DNA from: Sugiyamaella lignohabitans
Taxonomy: Eukaryota > Ascomycota > Dipodascomycetes > Dipodascales > Trichomonascaceae
DNA length: 64,000 nucleotides
Assembly (NCBI RefSeq): GCF_001640025.1
Contig: NC_031672.1
Coordinates: 2,914,001-2,978,000, forward strand
Direction of reading: 5' to 3'
Part shown: piece after piece, positions 10,288 to 21,075 of the stretch
Layout: every line of letters begins with the position of its first letter
Numbering within the stretch: the first letter of the stretch is position 1
Program-made: the position numbers and the translations under genes
The notes under the pieces: model-generated
Told to the model about the DNA's origin: nothing
Databases searched by the model: none
What the model saw: only the letters and a program-made list of their open reading frames with translations

Positions 10288-10669
10288 GGCGTCGGGAGGG
10301 CCACTAGCGTGGAGGAGGGTGACAGGGGTCTGTGTTTTCGGTGCTCGGAGCCGTTGCAGGTCTCCAAGATCACGGACTGGTCTGCCAGCAGGGACGCCAG
10401 TTCCGCTTCATTTGGCCTGTAACGCAGCCAGAAAAACCTGGAACCGGATCGGTAGACCCAATTGAGTGTCCAGAGCACGGAATCACCAAAAAAAGATCAG
10501 AATTACCACACCCGGCAACACCACAACTCCCCCGTCACAACATACCGCCGCACACCCTGCGGCACACCACAAATCCCCCTTCCCCCCATCCAAAACCAGC
10601 CCAGGCAATCCACTAACCCCCCCAAAAGCCACACACACACCACTCCAGCACAGCCGGGAACCCCAAGCC

Positions 10670-10730
10670 CGACTCGAGCGCAGCGAGAGGAGCCGCGGGG
10701 TCTGGGGCGCAGCCCCAGCCGCCGGAGGCA
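10670..10730. repeat. GC palindromic element, solo right arm
   Basis: CGACTCGAGCGCAGCGAG, GGAGCCGCGGGGT, CTGGGGCGCAGCCCCAG and CCGCCGGAGGCA in order. It could be the far half of an element begun at 10227, but both arms are of the CTCGAG type. Confidence 0.88.
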
Positions 10731-10949
10731 GACCCCTGCCCCCGTCGGGGAGGAGGCGCGGCACGGGATGCATGAGGGTGGCAGCGATAGCGGCAGCGGA
10801 TGTTAGATAGGGAACAAGAGACAGTGGAGAACATCGCCAACGTTGGTACCAGGTTTTGACGCTCTCGGGCAATTGGGATTCGTACAAGCATAGAAAACAC
10901 ACCTCGCAGCAGTCACAAACAAACACATTTGAAAACGGCAGCAACAGAA

Positions 10950-13253
10950 ATGACGACCAACCGCTATTTCGACTCGGAACCGACTGCTCGCGGTGCCGGG
11001 TCGTCGTACACAGACCGGTTTCGCACCGACGATGCTCTTGAACCAGCTCTCGTTTTGGGCTCGTCAGGCACTTCGAGCCCGTCTTCGTCGTTCGCCCGTC
11101 CTACTCCGACAACCACGGCTCGGTTAATATCCATGATTGGTAGGTAATGTTCCGGGAAGGGGGGTTGTGCCTCCGGCGGCTGGGGCTCCGCCCCAGACCC
11201 CGTTGCTCCTGCTTCGCAGGAGTTTCAGGGGGGATGTGGTTGGTTTTGGAGGTCCAGATTTTGCTGGGGACGCTCGAGAAACCGACTCGAGCGAAGCGAG
11301 AGGAGCCACGGGCTCTGGGGCAGAGCCCCAGCCGCCGGAGGCAGTTCGACACCGGAGAAGTGAACCCTCTAACAGGACACAGACAGAGCATGCCGGCCGT
11401 CGCTTCATGAGCCTGACTTGGCATTGAATTTGGAGATTGCCGACCTGATTAATCAGAAGAAAGGAACCGCGCCAAGAGAAGCAGCGGTCGAAATTGTGAA
11501 GTTGGTTAACAGTCGCACGCCGCAGGTATCGATTCTAGCGATGGCGGTTTTGGACATTTGTGTCAAGAACTGTGGGTATCCGTTTCATTTACAGATTTCT
11601 CGTAAAGAGTTTTTGAACGAGTTGGTGAGACGGTTTCCTGAGAAACCGCCAGTGGCGTATTCCAAGACTCAATTGTTGATTCTCGAATCGATTGAAGAGT
11701 GGAGACAGACCATCTGCCGGACCAGCAGATATAAAGACGATTTGGGCTATATTCGTGATATGCATCGGTTACTCACATACAAAGGTTATATTTTCCCCGA
11801 GATCAATCGAGACGATGCGGCAGTTCTCAATCCTTCTGATAGTCTGCGGTCGGCTCAAGAACTCGAACAAGAGGAGAAAGAAGCGCAGTCTGCCAAGTTG
11901 CAAGAACTCATTCGACGAGGTACTCCTGCTGATTTACAGGAAGCTAACAGACTCATGTCGGTCATGGCCGGGTTCAGAGAGAATAAAACCGATTATAGAG
12001 CCAAGGCTGCGAAAGATCTTGATAAACTACGTCGAAAAGCTGAGATTCTAGAAGAAATGCTCGATCATCATCAGGCAGAAAATACTATTCCTGACGATGG
12101 CGACGATGTATTCTCGGATCTCATTAGTGCTTTAAAGACGGCTCGACCTAAGATCCAGAAAATGATTGATCAAGAAGGTGAAGAAGACGAAGAGGCCGTT
12201 ACTAAATTACTTGGTTTGAACGATTATATCCAGTCGTTGATTGAAAAGTACGATTTCTTGAAGAATGGCGATTTCACCAATGCTGGTCAAGTAGCGGTGA
12301 ATCCTATTCCTGGCACTGAAGAAGGCAGACGTAAACGTAATGTCAATAACAAGGCTGCTCTTATAGAGTCGTTAATTGATATTGATGGCGATGATAACGA
12401 TGCTGGAATCGGGTCTTCAAGCAGTACTGGTGCTACTGGTGGCACTTCACAACAACAAAATACTGGAAGTGCCAGTGAAGACTTGCTGGGTGCTTTTGAC
12501 AATCTGTCATTTGGCGGCAGTGGAGCTAATACTGCTACTGGATCTGGTGCTGGAAGTGGTGGATTTGGCAATGGGTTTGGCCAAGGTGGTAATATCTCAC
12601 TTGGCATTTCGACACCTTCTCCACCACCATCAACTATATCGGGATCGCAATTATCGATTCCCACGGCACCATCTCTTATTGGCGATTTTGGTACAAACAG
12701 CGTTTATAGTGGTATGTCGACACCAAGTTTGACGACCGGAACTGCCACTATTGCCTCGACTTTACTTACTGCATCGGCTGGAAATGCCACGCCCAAGACC
12801 CATTCACGAACCTCGTCCTTGTTGGACGATTCTGACTGGACGAATTTCGAGTCCGGTTCGTCGAGCCACGCTGCTGGCGCCTCGGCGTACCCCAAATCCG
12901 ATGTTGCCGTGCTCGATTCGACTGCTCTATCTATCCATTTCGACGTAGTCCGCCAATCTGGTACTGAAGTTTCTATTAAAGCTATATTCTCCAACAAATC
13001 AGCCACTCAGCCCATCTCGAACCTGAACTTCCAACTGGCAGCTCCCAAATCGCAACTCCTGCGAATGGAGCCCCAATCCGGCAGCAACCTGCCACCCTTG
13101 AGCCAAGCCGGAGTCGTCCAAAACGTTCGTCTCACCCTCTCACAACCCAGCGAGCCCGGCTCCGCCAAGCTCAAACTCAAGTGGAAAGTCTTTTTTGTCC
13201 TCGGCCCCGACAGCAAAGAGCTCTCCGGCACCATTGACAACATCAATGTCTAA
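10950..13253 (+). CDS. GGA2: GGA-type clathrin adaptor (VHS-GAT-GAE), two exons
   Basis: Exons 10950-11139 and 11383-13253 give 686 residues. The junction is inferred from donor G|GTAGGT and acceptor ACACAG|ACAG after a CTAAC branch site (11369-11373). It restores LISMIDRACRPSLHEPDLAL, matching the start of VHS domains; a donor at 11144 with an acceptor after 11386 is a near-equivalent alternative. The VHS domain follows (NLEIADLINQKKGTAPREAA, NCGYPFHLQISRKEFLNELV). A helical GAT region lies at about residues 215-320, a Gly/Ser/Thr-rich hinge next, and the GAE ear at about 575-686 (LSIHFDVVRQSGTEVSIKAI to the C-terminus). GGAs sort ubiquitinated and acidic-dileucine cargo at the trans-Golgi with clathrin and Arf. 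The 243-bp intron contains a complete GC palindromic element. An in-frame ATG at 10929 is an alternative start. Confidence 0.9.
11168..11343. repeat. GC palindromic element inside the GGA intron
   Basis: A complete copy with TGCCTCCGGCGG and CCGCCGGAGGCA ends, CTCCTGCTTCGCAGGAG in the left arm and CGACTCGAGCGAAGCGAG in the right. The spacer is longer than usual. It sits 28 bp after the donor and about 40 bp before the acceptor, leaving the splice signals untouched. Confidence 0.9.
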
Positions 13254-13304
13254 CCCTGGCTATATAACCTCGCTGCCGAAATATAACAGTGGAATACTGG
13301 CACC

Positions 13305-13556
13305 TGCCTCCGGCGGCTGGGGCTCCGCCCCAGACCCCGTAGCTCCTGCTTCGCAGGAGATCCGTGAAGCTTCTTCTGGGGGTTGTGCCCCAGACCCCGT
13401 GGCTCCTGCTTCGCAGGAGATGGCGGGGACCGTGAAGTGAGGGAGTGAACAGACGGTTCTTCACAGGGTACCGCGGACCGTTTCGTCGGCGAAACCGACT
13501 CGAGCGAAGCGAGAGGAGCCACGGGGTCTGGGGCAGAGCCCCAGCCGCCGGAGGCA
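13305..13556. repeat. GC palindromic element with duplicated inner left arm
   Basis: After a full left arm (ending CTCCTGCTTCGCAGGAG), a second partial left arm repeats CCCCAGACCCCGTGG and the same hairpin, followed by the usual spacer and a CTCGAG-type right arm. It lies between the convergent GGA (52 bp after its stop) and VID21 (128 bp after its stop). Confidence 0.9.
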
Positions 13557-13683
13557 GAACCGGTCCCCGGTACATGAACCGTGTTGCCGGAGGTAGATCT
13601 GGTCGTTAAATAGTGATGTATTAGTATTCTACATGGTTCGTTAGACATAAATAAGAAGAGTTTGGGGGTGGATGGATGAGGGG

Positions 13684-16600
13684 TTATTTTGGCGGGGCAG
13701 GGTTTGTTGGTGGTTGGTGACGGGCCGCTTGTTGCTGTTGTTGCATCTGCTGTCGCATGACTTGGGCCATGATTTGTTGTTGTTGAGCTGCTGTGACTTG
13801 TGGTGAAGTGTGACTGGTTGGCGAAGCTCGTTGTTGGGCTTGTGCGTGAGCATGAGCTTGAGCTTGGGCATGAGCGTGTGCCTGAGCAGCTCGAGCTCTG
13901 GCTTGTGCTTGTTGAGCCTGAACTTGAGCTTGGGCTTGGGCTTGTGCCTGTTGTTTGGCGTACAGAGCAGCTTGAACTTGCTGGGGTCCAGGAACCATTC
14001 GAGCATTGGCAGTCATGGTCGGTGAAGGTCCACCAGGAACAGAAGTGGCCGCGACGAGGGTTGGCGAAGGAACACTTCCAGGATGTGTCACCACAGTTGG
14101 AGAAGGAACTCCAGCAGGTCGGACATTGGCCATAGTTGGAGACGCTATGGTCGGTGATTGAATACCATTTGCACCAGCAACACCGGCCACTCGACCTTGA
14201 GCTTGAACTGGACCCTGACGAAGTCCTTGTTGAGCAGCAGCAGCTGCTGCTAATCGCTGGGTTTGTTGCTGTTGCTGCTGTTGCTGTTGTTGGACTAACC
14301 GCTGTTGTTGCTGTAATTGCTGCTGTTGTTGCTGTTGTTGCTGCTGCTGCTGTTGTTGGAGCTGTTTCTGTTGTAGCAGGTACCGTTGGATTTGAGCATG
14401 TGCCAGTTTAGTCACTTGCTCTGGAGTCATGTTAGGATGTTGAGCAGCTAATGAGTTGACGAGGTTTGTAATATGTTGTTGACTTAATAATGGAGTCACT
14501 TGTCCAGCAGGAGCTACACCAGCTACAGATGCTGCAGGCGAGGTACCAGCAGCAGGAGCTCCAGTTCCACCAGCTACTGATGTCTGTGGCATTACTGGAC
14601 TTCCAGCTGCTGGCGAAGTGCCTGCTACAACTGGTGTAGGGGGCGTAGCACTTCCAGCAGTCCTTGCAACACCAGCACCTGCTGTTCCATTAGCAGCAGC
14701 GGCAGCAGCCGCTGCTGCTTGTTGCTGTTGTCGCAACATTTGACGGTGTCTTTCCAATTGATACATGTGCTGGAGCTGTTCAGCAGACATTCTTGGCACT
14801 TGTTGACCATTGACTCCATTAGCTCCATTAGCAGCTGCTGGAATTCCTTTAACTGGCATTGGTGGTCGTGGTTGTTGGCCTCCTGCTGCTACAAGAGGCA
14901 CTGATGGAGCACCAACTCCTGTAGCTATAGGTTGTGGTACAGGGCCTCCAGTAACTGCAACTCGTGAAGCTGCTACTGAATTTGGTCCATTCTGACCAGC
15001 ATGTCTGGCGGTAGCACCACCTGCTGCCGCTGCTGCTGCTGCAACTGCTGAAGTAGCACCTCCAGACGCCAATTGAGAATTGCGTTGCTGTTGTTGGGCA
15101 TATGCTTCGGCAATAGCCTTGTCTCGTTCATGTTTCATTCGTGACAGTTCTAATGGTGAAGCTACATTCATTTTATTGCCATCATTCATTTGAAGTTTGC
15201 GTTGCACAGAGTTATTTGGTTTCGGTGCGTTCTCTCTTTTCCGCATATTCTTTCGAATAGCATCCAACATACTAGCCCATCGAAGTCTTTTATGTCCACG
15301 TTGAATCGATTCGTTAGCAACTCCTAAAGGCGAGATTCTTCGCTTGGTCAGGGTCTGAGCTTTGATGGATGCATCCATCCAGATCTGCGCCTGTTGAGCA
15401 TACTGTCCTTTCAGCTCGGTCAGTGGAAACGATGGGTTTAATTGGTGCCATCGCTCAAAACACTGCCATGGGGTACGTCTTTCAATATTAGAAATGTAGC
15501 CATAGGTTGTGACTGGTTGCATATGCATCGACACAATGTTCCAATTATACATGAAATCTTTGACCAACTTCAACAGCTTGTTATCGTCCTGCGGTAACCA
15601 AAGTGTTGGAGTTCGGTATTCCAGATATTTGAGGTTTGGTGGTTGAGGTGCCTTGATAACGTATCGTCGGTGACTGTCATGACTGAATATAGGTCTTCTT
15701 TTAGTCTCCTCTGGTTCAGATGGCTCTTTGATCTTGGGTGATTCATCGCTAATAGTATCCAACACCACCCGTTGCCAACCACGACCGAGATCGGGGGCAG
15801 AAAGAAACCGTGTGACTGAAGTCAGCGACAAACTATCAAACTCGTTGATATATGGAGCAGTGATATTGAATGTTGGCAGTTGTGGCAGCATATTAAATAT
15901 TTCTTTGGATGCAGAGTTGAGTGAATCAAATGACATGTACACTTTAAATGGGCTTTGGTGAAGTTGTGGTTTTTCTTCGTCGACACTCTCTTCGTTCTTG
16001 TTTTTAATGGGCACGAGCGAATCCAGCCATTTCCCAGACTCAGCAGAATCTGAACTTAGAAGTTCTGGGTTGATAGAATCTTGTTTCTCCACCTTGACCA
16101 GCGCTTTACTTTCTTCTTTACTATCAGCATCGCCGTCCTTGGCATTAGCTTCAGCTTCAGCATCAGCACCAACAATGACATCACCATCATTGTTCGACTG
16201 CTCGGCCACCGCAACTTCATTTTCTTCAACTGCATCAGGAATATCCAGTTTCATCGACTCATCCCCATCAGCATCAACTTCCTGATCCTGATCCTTCTCT
16301 TCCGGCTCTGTCTTCAAATGCACTATTGGTTTGAACTTGACGCACGTAGCATCCTTTCCAAACTTCCAATAGTCCCTAACAGCACAAGCAATTTCATAGC
16401 ACACGGCAATTTTCAGTTTGCGCTCTTCTTTATATGCGATTTGCATCCATCTCATCTCGTCGAGCAGATTATCCCAGTGAGTCTTCGGCCGATACGGCCC
16501 TTTAAACTTCATATGCTGGCGTAAACTCCATTTTTCAGCCCGTTTCAACTCTTCGATTCGTGCATGTACAACTGCCAACTTCCCTTCTAAAAGTGCCAAT

Positions 16601-17613
16601 TGATACCCATCTGTAGTCAGGGTCTTGTTGGCTGATGGTAGTAGTTTCGAGAGAGGAAGTGTCTGGGTTGTATAATACAACTCTGCCAATGGACGTCGAC
16701 TCTGAGGTGGCTCAGGCAATCGATCTGGCACCACGAAAACCATGACTTCTGGTGGAGGAGTTGGTCCAGTTACAGGCGGAGTCGAGCTGTCACCAGCCTC
16801 TGAACTCGGTGGGCTGTATGTAACATATGTGATATTCTTTTGATTGGCACCATTTGGCGGTGGAGTGGATCTCTGACTCCTTCGAATTGCAGTCATACTC
16901 TGTCTTGGCAGAGGAGGTTGTTTAGAAGGTGCGGATAGCGTACCGGTTGCCATCGAAGCACCTGCACCAGCAATTCCCTTGGAATCGGCCTCACCACTGT
17001 TAGAACCTGTTGAGGCTCCATTTCCACTTAAAACACTCGCGGTTTCAGCAGCTGTTGTGGCATCAGAAGCAGAAATCGAACCTCCTGGACCACTACCAGC
17101 CACACTTCTAACCGTCGTAGTACTAGCAGTAGCAGTAGTAGTCTGAGGATTGATTGAAGGAGGAGCTGATTTCACACCACCTGAAGCCAATGCCGGTAAA
17201 GAAGCCGACACAGAGCTCATACTTCGCGAACCAACCGCAGCTGGACCCGAACTTGGTCCATTTAAAGCCCGCAACTGCTGCTGTTGCTGTTGGAGATTGA
17301 GCTGCTGCTGATACTGCTGCTGAGTGATGGACAGCGGCGGTTCTGTACGCGCTCGTTTAGGTCCATTTCCCAAATAATCGTCTGCCGGACTCGGAAGCGT
17401 GACATCGTTAAACACAACACCGTTTTCCATATCGTTCTGGGCCAAAAACCCTATGACATTCTCATGTTCACTCCTGATCTCATCCCGCGAGATAGGACGC
17501 ACCGGATATCGCGACAAATAATAAAACTCCGTGAGCTTACGCTTCCGATCCCGAACAACATCGCTGCACTGCTGCCGTCGTTTCTCGATGGCCTGAGCGC
17601 GTAGCGTCTCCAT
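13684..17613 (-). CDS. VID21: NuA4 histone acetyltransferase scaffold Vid21/Eaf1 (HSA + SANT)
   Basis: This 1309-residue protein has an HSA domain at about residues 355-425 (THWDNLLDEMRWMQIAYKEE, IACAVRDYWKFG). A SANT/Myb domain follows at about 670-730 (WLPQDDNKLLKLVKDFMYNW, WQCFERWHQLNPSFPL). The last 450 residues are disordered and rich in Ala, Gln and Pro, with long polyglutamine tracts at about 1080-1135 and an AQA/HAH-rich repeat near 1210-1270. HSA binds actin and Arp4, and Eaf1 is the scaffold unique to NuA4. The start is the ATG at 17613-17611; an upstream in-frame GTG is not used. The sequence just upstream (GTAGGTGAGAAG in the gene's direction) resembles a donor site but would fall in the 5' UTR. 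Confidence 0.9.
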   Translation of the reverse strand: METLRAQAIEKRRQQCSDVVRDRKRKLTEFYYLSRYPVRPISRDEIRSEHENVIGFLAQNDMENGVVFNDVTLPSPADDYLGNGPKRARTEPPLSITQQQYQQQLNLQQQQQQLRALNGPSSGPAAVGSRSMSSVSASLPALASGGVKSAPPSINPQTTTATASTTTVRSVAGSGPGGSISASDATTAAETASVLSGNGASTGSNSGEADSKGIAGAGASMATGTLSAPSKQPPLPRQSMTAIRRSQRSTPPPNGANQKNITYVTYSPPSSEAGDSSTPPVTGPTPPPEVMVFVVPDRLPEPPQSRRPLAELYYTTQTLPLSKLLPSANKTLTTDGYQLALLEGKLAVVHARIEELKRAEKWSLRQHMKFKGPYRPKTHWDNLLDEMRWMQIAYKEERKLKIAVCYEIACAVRDYWKFGKDATCVKFKPIVHLKTEPEEKDQDQEVDADGDESMKLDIPDAVEENEVAVAEQSNNDGDVIVGADAEAEANAKDGDADSKEESKALVKVEKQDSINPELLSSDSAESGKWLDSLVPIKNKNEESVDEEKPQLHQSPFKVYMSFDSLNSASKEIFNMLPQLPTFNITAPYINEFDSLSLTSVTRFLSAPDLGRGWQRVVLDTISDESPKIKEPSEPEETKRRPIFSHDSHRRYVIKAPQPPNLKYLEYRTPTLWLPQDDNKLLKLVKDFMYNWNIVSMHMQPVTTYGYISNIERRTPWQCFERWHQLNPSFPLTELKGQYAQQAQIWMDASIKAQTLTKRRISPLGVANESIQRGHKRLRWASMLDAIRKNMRKRENAPKPNNSVQRKLQMNDGNKMNVASPLELSRMKHERDKAIAEAYAQQQQRNSQLASGGATSAVAAAAAAAGGATARHAGQNGPNSVAASRVAVTGGPVPQPIATGVGAPSVPLVAAGGQQPRPPMPVKGIPAAANGANGVNGQQVPRMSAEQLQHMYQLERHRQMLRQQQQAAAAAAAAANGTAGAGVARTAGSATPPTPVVAGTSPAAGSPVMPQTSVAGGTGAPAAGTSPAASVAGVAPAGQVTPLLSQQHITNLVNSLAAQHPNMTPEQVTKLAHAQIQRYLLQQKQLQQQQQQQQQQQQQQLQQQQRLVQQQQQQQQQQTQRLAAAAAAQQGLRQGPVQAQGRVAGVAGANGIQSPTIASPTMANVRPAGVPSPTVVTHPGSVPSPTLVAATSVPGGPSPTMTANARMVPGPQQVQAALYAKQQAQAQAQAQVQAQQAQARARAAQAHAHAQAQAHAHAQAQQRASPTSHTSPQVTAAQQQQIMAQVMRQQMQQQQQAARHQPPTNPAPPK

Positions 17614-17662
17614 TCTTCTCACCTACGGGCCTGTGTTCCTGTTAGATTTGGGGGTCCTGTGC

Positions 17663-17798
17663 TGCCTCCGGCGGCTGGGGCTGCGCCCCAGACCCCGTGG
17701 CTCCTCTCGCTACGCTCGAGTCGAACGTCCACGGTCCCAGCAACTCCTGCGAAGCAGGAGCAACGGGGTCTGGGGCGGAGCCCCAGCCGCCGGAGGCA
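17663..17798. repeat. GC palindromic element, complete, reverse orientation
   Basis: Left arm of the CTCGCTACGCTCGAGTCG type and right arm of the CTCCTGCGAAGCAGGAG type, so it reads as the reverse complement of the copy at 3921. It starts 50 bp before the VID21 ATG, one of few copies near a 5' end. Confidence 0.9.
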
Positions 17799-18859
17799 AA
17801 ACCTCCGTCTTCACGTACCTTTCCGCTGAAACAACACAGATGTCAACACAGCACACCAGGGAGAGGGGTCTGTCGTGGGGTTGGTTCTTGTGCCACCAGG
17901 CAGCTGTGTCACTTGTACAGGGCGACTCGTCCAGTCCCGTTTTGTTTCTGTTGAAAGAGGTCGCGTGGGTCCACCGGGGGCTGTTGGGTCGGTCGTGCTC
18001 GTTGATTAGGCAGGGTCCATTATCAAATTCACAAAATCGCTGAAAATTACGTCCCGGGCAAGGGTCCCGTCCGATAAGCGAATGCGTGGAGATGGCGGTC
18101 TGAGGCAGGGTCTGGCTGGGAAGTTCAATTCGGGGAGCTAGGGCTCGGAAATTTGGGTATAAAGGGGACTTGTGGAGGCGACTGGAAGACAGAATTTGCT
18201 ATAGAGTTGTTAGTGTTTTTGCTGGTGCTGTCGCTGGTCGAAAAAAGTCAGGTGAGAGCTCAGGTAGGGCCACTTGCACTAGTCACTTTATTCTTCTGAA
18301 AACTGGAGCAATTGAGCCAGAGAAGAGTCTGGAAATTCATACCACGAAGAGGAGCTTGTATCCGCTTGAAAAAGATGGAGAAGAGGGAAATTGGATGAGA
18401 GACAGTCCTGGATATTTCGGTCACGACCGGCTCCCCATAGGTCCGTTAGGTGAATATGTTGTCGCATTATGCAGGTTTAAGGTTGGTTAATCATTATACA
18501 GATAATTCAAAAAGAGGAAGTATTAAAACCCCCTGATCCCGACTATTACTAAAGCTTGAGTTTATGCCGGGGTATATATATCAGACAGACCGCTGTGTGG
18601 ACAACTAAAATTTAAGTGTGCTTCTGTCAGGAATTATTTTGATTACCTAAAAGTTTTTTTATTTATTTCATTTTATTTCTTTTGGTCATATTTCAACTGT
18701 GTTCTCGGCTGTTTTTTTGTCGTTTATGTCGGCTCACCAGAATAATATTCAATTTTGCAAACGTGCCAGCGGGTCCGAAATATCAGAAGTTTTCCAGTGA
18801 CAAACTATAGAATAGAGCACGCCCTGAAAAATTAAAATTGGAAAAGGTGAATCGCTAAC
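17799..18859. other. Divergent intergenic region VID21 to CUE-CCCH-SMR gene
   Basis: About 1.06 kb. A GGTATAAAGG box lies at 18156-18165 and a TATATATA stretch near 18572-18580. Long T-rich runs occur at 18650-18720. Open frames here start with non-ATG codons and resemble no protein, so none is annotated. The TATA-like boxes could drive the downstream gene or an unseen non-coding transcript. Confidence 0.5.
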
Positions 18860-20881
18860 ATGGACGATGAGGAGCTGCAGCAGAGATGCGATGTGACTTT
18901 AGATGATGACAGTCTGCTGGAAGAAGACAAGATTGAACAGATTGAACAGATAGTCGACGAGTTTTATGGCACTAAGAACTGGTCTACAAGTGACAAAGAG
19001 CGGTTGGTACTCGATATTTTATGGACTCATCGAAACAAACGTACTCAGAATATCAAAGCCAAGTCGGCCTCGACGGCTAGTGTCGCGAATAGTCGACGAG
19101 TAACTGCCAAAGTTGTTCAAACCACTATCTCCAAGCCACTAATAAACCCACCACCTTCGGATCCCTCGAAATTAGAGCCTCGAAAACCTATCGACCTGGG
19201 AAATGGGTTTCATAATGCTGGTACCAGATCCTCACCATCTCCCCAGACTACCGCCGTGAGTCATGGAGAGGGAGGTGCCAATGGTGCTAATGGCGGTGCT
19301 AATGGAAATAGTAACGCTAATGCTAGTGTTAATGGTGAGAAGTCGGATATTTCTCAGCAGGGAGCCATGTCTCCCTTTGATATTCTACGAAGTATTCTTG
19401 GAGAAGAAAACACTGACGAGCAAATCCATCACGCTTTGCAAAAGTCAGAGTTTGATATTCAGGCCACTTTGAGTTTACTGATGTCGAAATCTGGTGATGA
19501 GTCCACAGACGATTCTGACATTACTTCCTCTACACCAGCTTCTTCTGCTGGTGGTCAAAGTACTGGCACCGATGTTGATTCTGCCGTGGTAAAGATGGTC
19601 CCAGAAAGAACTACAAGTTCTTCTCCTCAAACCTCTGGTGTTTCAGTTTATCCTAGAACAGATTCTACTTTCACACCTGCCAAGCCAGTAGTCCACTCCA
19701 ATAACCCATTTATCTCGTCTATTCCACATGTTGTAGAGATAACTACTCCTGGTCAGGAGAAGGTCATGTGCAAGTACTTTCTGCAGTTTGGAGAGTGTCT
19801 TCGGGCTGACTGTAAATACAGCCACGATCTGTCGTCGAGAATCTGTAGATTTTGGCTAAGAGGAGAGTGTCTTGCCGGTGACAATTGTGTGTTCCTTCAC
19901 GAGGTTCCTCAAGAACTCCTCGACAAATGGTCATTATCCGACGGCCCCAATAGCCAAACAGGTCTATCAGCAGCAGCTGTTGCTCCACAGAAAGTGACCT
20001 TAACTGAAGATGAATTTCCAGCATTAGGGGCACTTGGAGGAACATCGAAAAAGAAACAAACATCAGCGCCAGCACCAACACCCGCTATTACAGCTCCCAA
20101 ACCAAGTCCATGGGGTGGCGGACAGTTTCAATTCAAACCACCTACAGCATTCACACCCAGCCGTCAGCTAGAAAACAACGAGTTTGTGCCAAGAATCGGG
20201 TCTGAACCTGTGAGTTCGTCACCCTCACCAGGTCCCAATATCCCAGTCAGCACACCACCCAAGCCTTCGACAGGTTCTCTACCCAAAGTAATCAAACCCC
20301 TTAACAAACTTAATCGGTCTGTTGTGGCTATTAACATGCCACGGTCAATTCCCTGGGTCGTTCCCGAAACGAACCCTGGTTATGAAGAGTACTTATCGTA
20401 CCGACTGGCCGCCTTGAGACAGGGCGAAATGAGGAACAAGTACCTACAATTAGCAGCCGACAGATGGAATAAAAACGATGCTGCTGGTGCCAGTGCACTA
20501 AGTAAAAAGGGCCAGAAACACAACTCCGAGATGATAGATTCGTACATGATGGCATCAGACCTTTTATACGAACTCCGCCACGAGTCTCCCAACAGCGAGA
20601 TCTTTATCGACCTCCACGGAATGGATCTTGACGAGTCCGTTGACAGACTGCACGAAGTGCTCTGCGAGATCGAAGAGTCGGAAAAAGACCAGCCACGGCC
20701 CGTCTACGCCATCTGCGGAGCAGGTCACCACCTGTCACACTCTAAAAAGGCTGTCGACGACAAACTGTCCAAACACGTCAAAGAGTTCCTCGACACCAAG
20801 GGCTACGAGTGGAAAGACTTCAAAACGACCGAAAAACGGTTCGGCAAAATCATCGGCATCGACCCGTGGTCGCACATATAA
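18860..20881 (+). CDS. CUE-like, CCCH zinc finger and SMR domain protein
   Basis: This 673-residue intronless protein combines a CUE-like helical segment at about residues 172-213 (MSPFDILRSILGEENTDEQI), two CCCH zinc fingers at about 303-350 and a C-terminal SMR domain from about residue 581. The fingers are CKYFLQFGECLRADCKYSH and CRFWLRGECLAGDNCVFLH. The SMR domain has the hallmark IDLHGMD and CGAGHHLSHSK motifs. SMR domains bind or cleave RNA; S. cerevisiae Cue2 (CUE plus SMR) cleaves mRNA on stalled ribosomes in no-go decay. This protein has zinc fingers in addition and is closer to CCCH-SMR proteins known from filamentous fungi. A role in ribosome-associated mRNA quality control is inference. 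The stop is 34 bp before an element shared with the convergent GNAT gene. Confidence 0.85.
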   Translation: MDDEELQQRCDVTLDDDSLLEEDKIEQIEQIVDEFYGTKNWSTSDKERLVLDILWTHRNKRTQNIKAKSASTASVANSRRVTAKVVQTTISKPLINPPPSDPSKLEPRKPIDLGNGFHNAGTRSSPSPQTTAVSHGEGGANGANGGANGNSNANASVNGEKSDISQQGAMSPFDILRSILGEENTDEQIHHALQKSEFDIQATLSLLMSKSGDESTDDSDITSSTPASSAGGQSTGTDVDSAVVKMVPERTTSSSPQTSGVSVYPRTDSTFTPAKPVVHSNNPFISSIPHVVEITTPGQEKVMCKYFLQFGECLRADCKYSHDLSSRICRFWLRGECLAGDNCVFLHEVPQELLDKWSLSDGPNSQTGLSAAAVAPQKVTLTEDEFPALGALGGTSKKKQTSAPAPTPAITAPKPSPWGGGQFQFKPPTAFTPSRQLENNEFVPRIGSEPVSSSPSPGPNIPVSTPPKPSTGSLPKVIKPLNKLNRSVVAINMPRSIPWVVPETNPGYEEYLSYRLAALRQGEMRNKYLQLAADRWNKNDAAGASALSKKGQKHNSEMIDSYMMASDLLYELRHESPNSEIFIDLHGMDLDESVDRLHEVLCEIEESEKDQPRPVYAICGAGHHLSHSKKAVDDKLSKHVKEFLDTKGYEWKDFKTTEKRFGKIIGIDPWSHI

Positions 20882-20914
20882 CCCGAAAAGAATAATTAAA
20901 CACGGTGGCCACAC

Positions 20915-21052
20915 TGCCTCCGGCGGCTGGGGCTCCGCCCCAGACCCCGCTGCTCCTCTCGCTGCGCTCGAGTCGTTCCGTCCACGGTCCCAGCCATCTC
21001 CTGCGAAGCAGGAGCCACGGGGTCTGGGGCGGAGCCCCAGCCGCCGGAGGCA
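20915..21052. repeat. GC palindromic element, complete, reverse orientation
   Basis: CTCGAG-type left arm, CTCCTGCGAAGCAGGAG right arm. It fills the gap between two convergent genes: 34 bp after one stop and 24 bp after the other. Confidence 0.92.
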
Positions 21053-21075
21053 CAACTCCTAGTTCGCGAATCTGT

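Larger units (their letters stand above)
10073..10949. other. Divergent intergenic region CNL1-GGA with two solo arms
   Basis: Holds a solo left arm (10227-10287) and a solo right arm (10670-10730) of the GC family about 380 bp apart, a C/A-rich stretch around 10500-10660, and no other gene I can support. Confidence 0.6.

Noticed and set aside
18170..18490. 106-codon open frame upstream of the CUE-CCCH-SMR gene
   Set aside because: It starts with TTG, resembles no protein and lies in a region with TATA-like promoter sequence.
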